From: Paracyclopina nana
Lineage: Eukaryota > Arthropoda > Copepoda > Cyclopoida > Cyclopettidae
Assembly (NCBI GenBank): GCA_019096065.1
Contig: JAGUCH010000003.1
Coordinates: forward strand, 1,798,001 to 1,862,000
DNA: 64,000 nucleotides
Direction: 5' to 3'
Shown: positions 39,343 through 50,499 of the stretch, in pieces
Position numbering within the stretch: position 1 is the first letter of the stretch
Layout: each line of letters starts with the position of its first letter
Notes under the pieces: model-generated
Told to the model about the DNA's origin: nothing
Database searches by the model: none
What the model saw: only the letters and a program-made list of their open reading frames with translations
Position numbers and translations under genes: made by a program

Positions 39343-39828
39343 TGCCCTGTTCATCTACTCTACTTTTTCGTAACTTTCTTGCCTTACCCTACGAAAAAAG
39401 TTGTCGTGGCTCCGCGAATTTCTATTAGCTGTCGTAGTTTTTAAGAGCTGGTGTTATGTTGTCGATGCCTCTAGGATTGACTAAACTAATGCAACTTTGG
39501 AAAGAATCCCCCTAATGACAGACCTTACAGAATGTTTTAGTCGGCCCTAGCAGGCCGGCTTTACTTGCTGTCAGACTCATTCTTACGTTAGGACAGACTA
39601 AAACAACATAGGTTTCGAAGGTTAGCCCTTGAACAAAGCCAAAACAAAGTTAATTTAGTCAACCCTAGCTAGCAAGCGCTTAACTTGACCGACTCGCTTA
39701 CCGGATTTGTATGCTAACGACTGGTCTTACGCTGACTTAAGGCAATTTTAGTCGCTATAGAATAACGACAAATTTTTGTTAGACTCCTGAAGTTACGACT
39801 GGAATAGTCGTTGTAGATGAACAGGGCA
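39343..39828. mobile_element. MITE, family C, with TAA target duplication
   Basis: 486 bp bounded by perfect inverted TGCCCTGTTCATCTAC / GTAGATGAACAGGGCA, flanked on both sides by TAA (39340-39342 and 39829-39831). A 3-bp TWA duplication is the habit of PIF/Harbinger-type elements. No transposase is encoded. An internal inverted segment (AGTCAACC, AGTCGGCC and similar) suggests further folding. Confidence 0.85.
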
Positions 39829-40130
39829 TAAGAAGCAATCTCCTACTATTTTCTAATTGATGAATAGCTTTAGGAAAGTAGCTTTTGGAGCAATTTAAAT
39901 TGATGTTGCTTGTTGTACTCAACAATGTGTTTTCCACTGGGGGGAAATTGTCCTCAAATCACTGCCCAATTAGCGTGATGAAAGTTGTCATCATTTGATA
40001 ATTTTCCATGCCACATAATTACTTCTTCTACCCAAAACTGAGCAGTTGTGAGGCCACCAATTACGGCTCAGTTAATCATGACAGCAGAAAAAGAAAGCCT
40101 TGTACACAACCACTTACTAGAGACAGTGTA

Positions 40131-43100
40131 TTAGAAATGCGTTTCGTGGTGTTGTCCATTTGAAGTGGTGATAATGGCCACCCCATCAGCGTTATCAGGT
40201 CCATTTTTGACGGCAAACTGGCTAGTTTGGACTTTGATAAGGGGCTGCTGCTGCTGCTGTTCGTCATGCTTGATTTCTTCCATGGGTGCAGTCGTTTTTT
40301 CTGGGGGTGACACAACAGTGCCGTCGCCATTTTTGTTCGTACCATTTCCCATCGTGGTCATTCTAGTAGTACATCCTGGTTTATGGTTGGTACGAGCCTC
40401 GATCTAGAGTGAATTGGGATCCAACAGAGCCATAAATACAACATAAGAAAAGGATTATCGAGCAAGAAAGCTCGCAGAGTCAGCACAAAGATCAGCAAAA
40501 AATTCTAGGTTGCTTTATTTCCCCTACCTTTTTTTTAATTGGCACAATAAAACGGCAGTTAACTCAGCTGTTGGTAAACAAAAACTTGCAAAACTCATGC
40601 ACGAAACGAGCTGTTTCGTGTAAAAATGGCGCTTCTGCGAGCTGCAAGGCTCCCATGTGGAATGCTGCCCTAGTTTTCCTTACCATGAATGTTGTGATAA
40701 TGATTAGAAAGCATTAAAGGATAATGCACTCTTGGATGAAGAAAACAAATTAGGCGAAGGTTAAATGCTTAGCAACACGTGTTTTCCTTGTTTACGTTAT
40801 TGCGTCAGCTGTTGCGCGCGCGCGTCCAATTCAGCTGTTTGAAAGTAAGCGCGCTCGCAACAGCTGCATCATTCTCCTATGCATATTAAAGCCACTAGAA
40901 AGTTTCACTTGCATAAAAAATGCTCTTTTGAAAAACTTTACTTCCTCATTCATTAACTAATGCCTTCAGCTACTTTGTGAATGAAACTTCCTCTGCTGAT
41001 CAAAATACAAAACAAACCAAAAAAAAAAAAAAAAATAGAATGTTCCTTACCAATTGGAAAGACGGCGATCCTCGCCGCGTGACACTGTGAATGAACAATT
41101 CCTTGAAGGTCTCCCTGAATTGCCTGGACATCCCGCAATAGATTCCAAAATTGAGTGGGTACGACAAAGATATGGCCAAGTTGACAATCAATACCACGGC
41201 CTTGACAGCTTCATAATTCAGGAAGTCGTTCAAGGTCGAGGAGAGCAGGTGTAGAATGACAATGATGCCCAGGGGCAGCTCAACAGCCAGGAAAACCTTC
41301 GGAAAAGATGTGTCAATTTTCTCACCCAAAAGACCATGATAGTTTGCTTACGGAGATGACAACGATGAGCATCAGAGTTGTCGTGTTGGCATCCCGGATT
41401 TTTCGAGACTCCTTCGACTCGCCTTTGTTGATGTTGACCCTTTTGTTGCAGTTGAGCAGTCTCTCCCTTTTGCGGTCAGCCTCTCGCATCGCGCGAAACA
41501 GCAAAAAATTCAGGATCACCAGGGACACGCATGGGATCAGATGGACAAACATGACCCTGAACCTGGAACCCCAAAAGAAGCATTTATCAAGAGATGTGCT
41601 CGATTTTTTTCCTTGAAAGAAAGGTGACTCGCCATCACGAAAGTAGCAGGAGAACGAGGAGGCAAAGTTTTTCAATTAATATTCTTCTGAGCTTGCAAAC
41701 TTACAAATCTTGGAAGGGAAACTTGCTGTGTGTGTGCGCGATTAAATAGCAACCACCAACGAGTTCAAGAACTGGCTCCTTCAAAAAATGCCGAGCTCAT
41801 AATTGCGGTCAAGGTCGATTTGCGCTCAAAGTTTTGTGCTGACATAAATCTTTATTCTAGTACTTTATCATCAGAGAATGGGCCCTAAACACTGGCCAGG
41901 GTTATAAATGACCTTTCATGTTAATGACCACAATGATGATGATGCCAAAGACTCTCTTGTCTTACTACCAATAAAGGCCAAAAATGGCCTTGATCTATGA
42001 CTTATTATGGTTGAGTGGGCCCAAACTACTGCGACTGCTCTATAGTAAGCGAGTGGGTCCATTTGTTTATTTAATATTGTATTAGCAATGTGGCGCCATC
42101 TGGGGGCTCTCATGTAAGTAGGCATTTCTATATGTTCGTGCTTGTTGATAAATGGCCCGAAGCTTGGCATCTGCTCGGGAAAAGATTTAGCAAAAAAAAC
42201 TGAGCAAACAAAGGCCTTTGCAAAAAGGCTTGCGAGGGAAGGAGCCGGAAATTAGTCTGAAATTAGCAATAAGCATTGCTTGAGCAATCAAACTCAAGTG
42301 GAAAGGCTTTGATCTTTCTTTTTTCTTATCTTGAGAGCTCAAAGGACTTTTGTTGTTAAGAGCCAACTTTCCATTGCTTTATGCCTGGAATTGACAAATA
42401 AGACCAAAAAACTGCCTTAAAGAGGCTAAAAGACATGTAAAAAAAATTTTTTTTCTTTGAAATGTTAGAAAATCTCATGTTGTACTTGGGAGGGATTTTT
42501 GCATAGCAATTGCATTATTGTTTTTTTTTGGTTTCTTCTGATTTCTCCCATGTTTGGTATATCTAAAAAGTTGGCATTGCGCGCACCTGTCTATCTGTCA
42601 CGCCGTGGACGTCTAAACGTGAGAGATCATGCATCAATTGCTTTTGAAAAAGTTGGAGCTTAGTAGTTTTTTGACAGACTCTCGCAAGTGTTTTCTAATG
42701 TTTTGAAGTGTAGTGCATTGTTATGCTAATACTCTCATCATATATTGTCAACTACCGCATTATTTTCTAATATAGATTTTTCATTTGATATAGCAAGAGA
42801 TGCCTCTTTTTTACCTGATGCTTTTCCCCAGAAAACGTACTCCAATCCTATGGCAACTTTTGACGTTTCTCACAATGAGGCGCGAGAAAGTTTCCACAAA
42901 AATTCTCGTCAAAGTCAGTTGAATTGGGCTTTGCTCACGGTGTAGTTACATTTTTCCCAATTAGGTAAAAAAGATGGCATTAGGAGTAACCTCCGATTCT
43001 TTTTCAAAGTCGCTTCAACTAGTTCGTCGCATAATCGTTATCATTTGGCTTTTTGACTTTTAAAAACGAAATATTTGGCGTTCTTGTCAAGAAACGATAG

Positions 43101-46100
43101 ATTTTCTGCCTTTTCCAGAAAGCTACTCTGTGTATTAAGCTTGCTTTTCTTGGGCAAATTGTCCTGCAAAGCACACAATTATTATTCACTGTGCCAATAA
43201 AATGGCAACAAAACTGGATTAAATCTTACTTTTAAAAAGTTAGAAGACTAAAATATTTGTAAATTAGTTGAAATATACCAAATCTGTTGACTTTAAAAAT
43301 TGATCGGAGGTTCAATTTTTTTAGATCGGGGCTTGTAGCGGAGCAGGTGCAAACAGAAACAGATCGAAATTCAATTTTCAGCCCGCTTAGCCTACGCTGC
43401 TATTAGCTGGGCTATCATTAGCTCCTCCTAGCGGCAAAAATCATTACTAACAGAGCCTCCGTAAGCAAAGCCCAATTATAACTACACTTCCCTTCATTTG
43501 GCATTTTGAAGAGCCACTTGAGCTAAAAAGCCGGCCTGAATTAGTAATCATCATTTGCTACGTACGTACGTAAGCTAGTAGTGGTTAATGCCACGTATAC
43601 TACGCGTAGGCTTTGATGGATCATCAATCAAAAAGCTATCAATAAGATGATGTGCAAGGCATTAAGCATGAATAAGTTATGCTTCTTTCTTCGCCACCAA
43701 AAGGACGCTAATTGCTTCTAGCCAACCTACGCTGCTAATCTTGCCTTTTAAGCTCTTCAAATAATTGTTGAGGTGGGGAAAAGCAGGCAAAAACCGTCTT
43801 GGGCTGAAAACGTGACTCGGGTGCTAAAAAGAGTAATGGAGCCTCAAAACTGCTACTACATTTTTAATTGGTTGCACCACAGAACTACTTTTCTATAAGT
43901 AGCGGATGAAAAGCCTTTGGGCCTTTTTCACTCCTTTTTTCTTTATACATATATGGGCAAAGCACAGTACAATAAATGCACTTGACCAGAGAAGAGCCGG
44001 AAACCAAAACCCAATTTCCTTGCAGCTGCAAGTTGACTTTCCCACAAGCGACGCAAAAACTGACAGCGCAGTGAAAAAGGGCTTTTTACAACGATCTACT
44101 TGTACGTAGTAGTGTACAGTAATTCATTTAATGAAGCATATAATTGAATCATGTCCAATTAATGCCAGGTTATCATCATCCTTCATGAGTGGAGCCAATT
44201 TTGAGGCTTTCACTTTTAGCTTTTTTAAAGGGAAAAGGAAAATGGTATTCCTGTGGTTCATACCTTTTTTCTGAGCTTTTTAATGATTTTCTGGATTATT
44301 TTATGGCCACGCAACATTTTAGAACTTATTCGCATCTCTCACTGACACCAAGACTTGCAGTGCAAACCAAGTCCCACGGGTTTCACATTTCTGCACCAAT
44401 ATGCACAGTTGACCTCATATAAGGCCTTGCTGCATCTTTTTTAAATGTCTGCTCATTCAAGAAAGCTGGCTTTTCAAAATCCACATGAGTGTCCAAAATA
44501 GTCTATAAAAAATGGAGCAAACTGGATGTAGAAAGCAATCTGACTTTAATCCAGTTAATTTCAAACGAATTTACTCTGCCATGTTTTTGTAGCTGGGATG
44601 ATCAACAAATTCCAGATTGCTTTTCGTCCACCTCTGCTGTGAAAAAATCCTTTGAACTTTTCAAGTTTCACCATGTACTACTAAAGGTAGCAGAGGAAGG
44701 CAGCCAAACAAACTTGATTAAACTGGCTTCTTTTCCCCCCAATAGCAAATCTTATAAAGTGCAATTTCTGCTTGGTGAACGGTAAATGGCACATTGAGTC
44801 GAAAAAGGGCGAAATGCATAAAAACTTAGCTTTGCTTTGATATTGTGCAACTGGATTTTCTGCATTCGTAGCAGAAATATTGATGGCATTCCCTGGTGAA
44901 TTCCTGGGCAGGAAGAGCTTAATTGAGAGTGAATTCATCCCAGGATTTCACGATGTTCTGCACCCCCCAGCAGCTTTGCGTGAAAAATGGGCCTAACCTG
45001 TGCAATTTCATGGCTGTTCTGTATCAACTTTTCACTATGATATCAACGAGGTCTGGCTCGCGTCAAACTCGTGCCAACATTCAAAAAAGCTTCATTGATT
45101 ATTCAACACTTCTCCTCCTCGTAGAATTCCGTTTGACTGCTTATTTTTTCGCGAGGAACAAAATAGAGAAGAAGACCTCTCTTTTTTTTTAATTATTCAC
45201 TAATCCTTTTGGAGCTGAGTCTGCACGCGACAATTCGCATGTTGTCTTTTTTTACTGCTTATCATATGCTTCAACTTACGACCAAAAAGTGACGAAGTAG
45301 GCGTTCATCGAGACATCTTCGACGACCCAATCAGCAAAGGAGACTTTGCAAATGTCCACAAATTGGCCGGAACAGACTGGATATTCGATGGTCATGGCCT
45401 CAAACTTGCGATCAAAAAACCTAGAATAAGAATAATAATCCAAGATTGTTTTTCCCGATTTGAGTCCATTCATCAAGCTCCTCTCCATTTTTCACGAAGA
45501 GGAAGAAACACGCTTGAAATTACCATAGCAGCTTCGAGTGAAGCTCATAAATATTGAGAAAGCATAAATTAAAATGACATTTTCAAAAAACGAATGCGAT
45601 CCCATTTTTGTACCTGGTGGTTTGGTGCAGAAATGCCAGTGCGAAAATGGCTGCGATTCCCTTCCTCGTTTTGCCCATTGTGCACCAGACACGCGCAGCG
45701 TCCACATGACAAACATAGATCCATCGTTGCATCGCGAGAGCCAAAGTGAGCCAAATCGAGGCCGTGTGGAAGATTTGGGGCATATTCTCGAGCATCGCCT
45801 CAAAAGCATATCCGGTCACTTTGGTGCTCAGGGGCGTTGTATTGCCCAAGGTGTAGATGTAGAAGTACCTAAGGAAAAGGGTATTACGCATATTATCATG
45901 CCTTGTTCATGTATTAAGAATGCCTTGAGGTATATGGGAGAAATTGCCTCAAGGAAAAGTGGATCTGCCCCTCTACGAGTTCAGCTTGGGGCCGAGCAGC
46001 GTTTTTAATGGCATTTTTTGCTATTTTGTTTCTTGCTTTTTAACCTTTTTTCATGAAAAACTAGCTTCCTTCATGTTTATTAGGCAAAAGGTGAAATCTA

Positions 46101-49100
46101 TGCATTAGTTTTGCCGAAAATGTCTAAGGCCCTGTTCACCTGCATTATTATCAGCAAAATAACGCGCGATATTATGATGAAATTTGCAAATATGTGGTAT
46201 TTGTAAAATCATTTTTCAGATTTTGACTTCGGAATCGGTATATTGGCACCAAAAGCCATCCTACACCAATATAAAAATTCTCAGTTTCTCAGTATTTCTC
46301 TCCAATATTTTGCCAAAATAACGGCCATAATAAGCAGGTGAACAGGCCCTAAAACACGGCACACAAATTGCCAAAATTAAATTTGTTTACTTTCAAGTTG
46401 GCTTAAAGTCGATCTAATTTTATTTATGTCAGCTGGCGCTTGTCACAAGACATTAGCCCGGTTCCAACAACAAAATAAGTATAGTATAAGTACGATTAAC
46501 CAGTATAGTATGGTACAGCTGAGCGCGCGAGCTAGCAGGCACCATACTATACTTATAAGTATAAGTAAGGTGTCCATACTATACTGATTTTCATTGTTGG
46601 AACCGGGCTATTAGCCCGGTTCCAACACGGGATATCAGCATAGTATAGTACGGTAAACCAGTTAAGTCAGGTTGAGCTGAGCGCGCGAGCTAGCTGTGAC
46701 CTGACTATGCTAAAAAGTCAAGTTATAGCCCGATTCCAACATATCCCGTGTTGGAACCGGGCTTTTTCTCCTTTCCTTGAGGTGTTTTTCGTGCATTTTC
46801 CCTAGGAGTCTTGGGTGTGTACATGAACGGGACATTAGGCCACTTAGCCATTATTTCTACTCGATTCCCTCGTTGATGCAGAACTATGATTGATTTGGGC
46901 CTACGCGCGCGCGCGTGACTTCTATGCCTAAGGCCCACTTAAAAAATAATGCGTAAAGCACAAAAGCGATAAGTCACAGTGTATGTATGACGTTGTTCTC
47001 TGCTCGTGAATGCAAGTCTCGTTAATCCCTAGGCATTAAGGAGATTCTATAGCGCACCATGCATGGGAATAATCAATTAGAAAGGCTTGCATTACACCAC
47101 TACATGATCGCACATGGCGAAGAAATGAGGAAATGTCAAAATCGAAACTTACCACGGAGCTGGAAAGCTGATGGTGAGCAGGTCGGAGAAGGCCATCGCC
47201 AAAAGGACCATATTTGTGGGGGATCTCATGTGCTTTTTGCTCAGCACTATGATGATGAGGGTGTTGCAAATGAGAGTGATGAGAAGAATGACAGGCATGA
47301 TGTAGCCATAGATGGGCACTGTCAAAGCAGGCGGGCCGTTCCAAGTAGATCCATTTATGTAGTAGCACTTGTGCTCGTAAAAGCATTTTCCAAGCGGGTG
47401 AATCTGCAAGGATCGCGAGATTGAGGCCTGGAAACCAGGTACATTTGTCATTGGCCAAAGATATTCTAATATGTAGCACTTTTGGTGTGAGCCTTCAAGT
47501 GACATATAATTTTACAAGAAATGGCGGATCAGACACAACATTATTTTGATTGCAGGAGATCCGATAATTCAATCAATTCCGAAAGCCAAACTTGATTGCA
47601 AAGACGAAGAAAAAGTCGGCCTAATGATGATCATCGCGCGAGTCTGTGTGTGTGTGCAACATCTTTCACCGACATTTCCTTTATAGTTGAAAATTGATCC
47701 AATTTTCTCGAGGCTGCTTGCTGTACGACGACGACAGTTTTTTCCCCATATCATGCCTGACTTTCGTGAGTCATTGAGCAAAAAACTTGCCGAGCTTGTG
47801 ACAGAATTGTTAGCAACTAGGGGGGAAAACGAGCATCGCGCAGCTGCTCAAAAGTGCTAAGTTTTTATTATTGACCTTGTCAAAGGTCTCATGAGAAATG
47901 ATGGCTTTTCTCTTGTTGCCATCTTCTCAAAATGCCAAGACCGCGCAGCATAGAAAGAAATTGCTTCGGATAGGTTAAGGTTGACCAGCGTCAGCGCCAC
48001 CTGGTGGCCAAATGTGCCATTATAAGGAACAGCAGTGAATTGAAGAGGGCGCTAGCATCAGCTAGTAAGCTCGCCGGATAAATCGCGCTCGTATTCAACT
48101 GATTAAGAAATTCCGGGATATTTTCCAATATGCTTATGATTTATGAAAAGAAAAAGTATGAATAAAGAGCCAAGAAAACTGATTTATTATTGGCGTTTTG
48201 CGAGAATATTCTTATTTTTGCCATAACCTAACAGAGCTGGTGCTTTTCTCAGGCTACGCAGGAAGGAAAATACTTGACAGAATCGCTTACAGAGGGCGCA
48301 GCAATCGATTTTTTTCCTTATTGTTCCATAGGTGAGGAGCTGATTAAAAGATTCTTTTAAAGGTTTTGAAAAATCGTGATAATGTTCCTGACTACGCTTG
48401 GTATGCTCTCAGCACGTTCAGCTTGAGGTCGAGAAGCATTTTTCTGGGCAAATTCTGCTATTTCTCGCTTTTTTTACTCACACCCAACTTGCAGTAGTTT
48501 AGTTTTCTGAATGAATTCTAGTCCACTAATTTGCTTAAATTGAGATGGTAGAAGTTGATCTTCAATTGCATCAGCTGAGAAGGCTCTTTTAGTTGACGTC
48601 ATAAAGCAATTTCCTCCTTTCTTAAATGTTTTTTCGTCCCTTTTCTAATTACAAAACGAACTTGCGTTTATATTTCAAAAAAGCTCTGCTTCTCTCTGAA
48701 TCTAAATTCCGTGAATAATTGCTAATTCATTGTGACTCTTTTCTCATTTCTGCAGAAGCTTAGAGCAAAACCCTCGAAATTTCCCCCAAAAAAGCTCGCG
48801 CGGTCTAACCTGGTAATTTTATCAATTGGGAAGGGCCTCAAAATAGAGAGGCGACAGGTTTGCCTGAAAAGAGGCTAAATAAGCCTCAACAAAAGAGGCC
48901 AAACTACTAGCATTGCACTCACACAGTGCAATGAAGGGATCGAAAAAAAGCCATTTTTAAGAAGAAAAATGAAGCTGTGCAACAGAGCTCTGAAGACGAG
49001 TGTGCATTTCCAAAGCCCAAAAAAATAGGAAATGCTTGTAATATTTCTTCATTGAGTCCTACTGTGCTCTGTTGGGGTCGGCTTTTTCCATGGCTTCCAT

Positions 49101-50489
49101 GCAAGATGTGAAATCTAACAAGCCACCATTCAAAGACGAAGAAGATCGAGAGCGCTTTTCCATATGAGCATATTTGCTGGGAAAAAGTGGGTTTTGCAAT
49201 TAATCTTTCGAGGCTTTAGCAAGCGAAGCCTGTAAATTAACTCGTCGACGCTGATGGATCGAAAATCATGCCCAGCCCTGTTTATTGCATATATATTTAA
49301 CCAGGCAATAGCTTTTAATTAATGTAACCTTCTACCTATTATTTTGTAATGAAAGTTAATTGCCAGCTTTTTTGAATGCGCGAGGAAGAGTGCAATTACT
49401 AAGCACATGTCAAGTGAACTGCGTTGTATTGTAGTATTTTCGGCAAAGTAATTACGCCTTACATTGAATTAGCACACTGGATAGTCGTGACAGAGTGCAA
49501 CAAGTGTGGCAAGTTCACGCTGCTGTTGACATGCTCCAGTTCCATAATTATGCAAAAAGTGCCTAGGTCATGTGAAACTTGGCCTTGTACCAATTGAGCT
49601 ATATTTAAAGTACGGGCACACAAGGTTTTTTCCTCTGTGCTGTGGTAGGAGGTAAAGAAAAGCCCGGATACATTATAGAGATTGTGGCGTCTTCTGTAAA
49701 TACAATGAAGATCAAGATAAGCCAATTTGAGCTTTTCATTACGAGACAGCCATGTTTGGGTAGTGGTTATGGATAAACCAATTGCGTGTGAGTGCTAGCC
49801 AAAGCTACTAACAATTTATAGGCCAATGGTCTCAGGTTACAGGCCTGCTGAGTGGGGGTAAAAAACGCTTCATTTTTTTGGTATTCAGGGCCAAGCCAAG
49901 CAAAAGAATAGATGTATCTTACATAAAGGAAGAAGGAAGTGTTTGCTCACTCTCATCTCAATGCATTTGCACACACACTCAAGGCCAAAAAACCAAGCCT
50001 TGGCAGTGCTAAAAGATCCCTTTGGAATAGTATATTCAACTGCGTCTGATGAGCAGCTAATTTTACCCACAAACACAATATCGTAACTTGCTTTGTTTGA
50101 CTACTTTCTTCTTTGTTCCCAAATCAAATTAGGCAAAATTGGCTATTTTTAGGTTCGAAAAACGGATGTCCATATTCATTCATTCACGAATCTTGAGCTT
50201 ATCCTAACATTTGTTTGAATGTCCAGGTGGCGCTGTCATGCTTTGCAGCCAATTCTGCCGGCCGGCCGTGCAGCCAACAACCTGCGATACTAGCGCCACC
50301 TGTATAAGATAATATTTGACTTGCCTGCTCCGAGTCGTTGAGGGTCATATTTTGGCTCTCCACCACAAATGGAATCATGAGGGTTCCATTTTCATAGCAC
50401 GAATGCCTGCTCGTTGTATTATCTGCTCCTCCATTTGGGCCATCATCAAAGAGACCAGGAATGATATCAGGAACCTCGTCGGCAGTCAT
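40131..50489 (-). CDS. SPR: Sex-peptide / myoinhibitory-peptide receptor-like GPCR
   Basis: Rhodopsin-family neuropeptide receptor. Exons: 50325-50489, 47153-47403, 45614-45868, 45280-45420, 41352-41562, 41051-41296, 40131-40403; 1542 nt, 513 aa. The extracellular N-terminus carries five N-glycosylation sequons. TM1 is IYGYIMPVILLITLICN. TM3 ends in LALAMQRWIYVCH, where the SPR family has QRY rather than DRY. TM5 has FRVMFVHLIPC, TM6 follows RKIRDANTTTLMLIVV, and TM7 is SLSYPLNFGIYCGMSRQF. The cytoplasmic tail is long and polar with five Gln. Identification rests on strong remembered similarity to insect SPR, whose ancestral ligands are MIPs. Exon 1 ends at a GC donor (CAG|GCAAGT). An alternative acceptor at 47427 would add eight residues. 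The ATG is 9 nt after an acceptor, so there is an upstream 5' UTR exon or a spliced leader. Confidence 0.92.
40805..40866. repeat. GC-rich imperfect palindrome
   Basis: TCAGCTGTTGCGCGCGCGCG faces GCGCGCTCGCAACAGCTGC across about 24 nt, inside the last intron of the GPCR gene. It could form a hairpin. Confidence 0.6.
41563..45279. other. Large intron 4 of the GPCR gene
   Basis: 3.7 kb with a CTCF-like motif at 42093-42106 (GCGCCATCTGGGGG). The open frames are short and unrecognisable. No intact inverted-repeat element identified. Confidence 0.5.
46128..46349. mobile_element. MITE, family B, copy 1 (nested)
   Basis: 222 bp bounded by GGCCCTGTTCACCTGC and its slightly shortened complement GCAGGTGAACAGGCCC, flanked by TAA duplications (46125-46127, 46350-46352). 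Inserted in a family A copy. Confidence 0.85.
46455..46609. mobile_element. MITE, family D, copy 1
   Basis: 155 bp, termini AGCCCGGTTCCAACA / TGTTGGAACCGGGCT. The interior is a near-palindrome of TATAGTAT-type sequence around CAGCTGAGCGCGCGAGCTAG. Separated from copy 2 by three bases (ATT). Confidence 0.85.
46613..46763. mobile_element. MITE, family D, copy 2 (head-to-tail with copy 1)
   Basis: 151 bp with the same 15-nt terminal inverted repeats and the same GAGCTGAGCGCGCGAGCTAG centre. The outer sequence is extended by CACGGGATAT, repeated inverted near the right end. Confidence 0.85.
47994..48007 (+). promoter_or_regulatory. Full-length CTCF-like motif
   Basis: GCGCCACCTGGTGG matches the vertebrate/arthropod CTCF core YGCCMYCTRSTGG at every position. 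Lies in the first intron of the GPCR gene. Binding is inferred from the motif only. Confidence 0.45.
48395..48650 (+). repeat. Family A element, decayed copy
   Basis: Recognisable only by the order of short landmarks: CACGTTCAGCTTGAGGTCGA, CTGCTATTTCT, AGTTGATCTTC, ATCAGCTGAG, and CTCCTTTCTTAAATG ahead of TTTTTTCGTCCC. Confidence 0.5.
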
Positions 50490-50499
50490 CTTTTTCTGT

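Larger units (their letters stand above)
45899..46834 (+). repeat. Family A element, copy 3, carrying three nested insertions
   Basis: Begins GCCTTGTTCATGTATTAAG and ends near GTACATGAACGGGACATTAG. Compared with copy 1 it is split by a family B element (46128-46349) and by two tandem family D elements (46455-46763). Lies in GPCR intron 2, just downstream (+) of exon 3. Confidence 0.8.
47404..50324. other. First intron of the GPCR gene (GC-AG)
   Basis: 2.9 kb. Holds a decayed family A copy (48395-48650) and several CTCF-like cores (47994, 48044, 48291, 50225, 50293). No coding sequence recognised. Confidence 0.5.

Noticed and set aside
41019..41035. Long A-run as a retroposed poly(A) tail
   Set aside because: It lies in the last GPCR intron just past exon 6, with no flanking duplication or retrocopy upstream.
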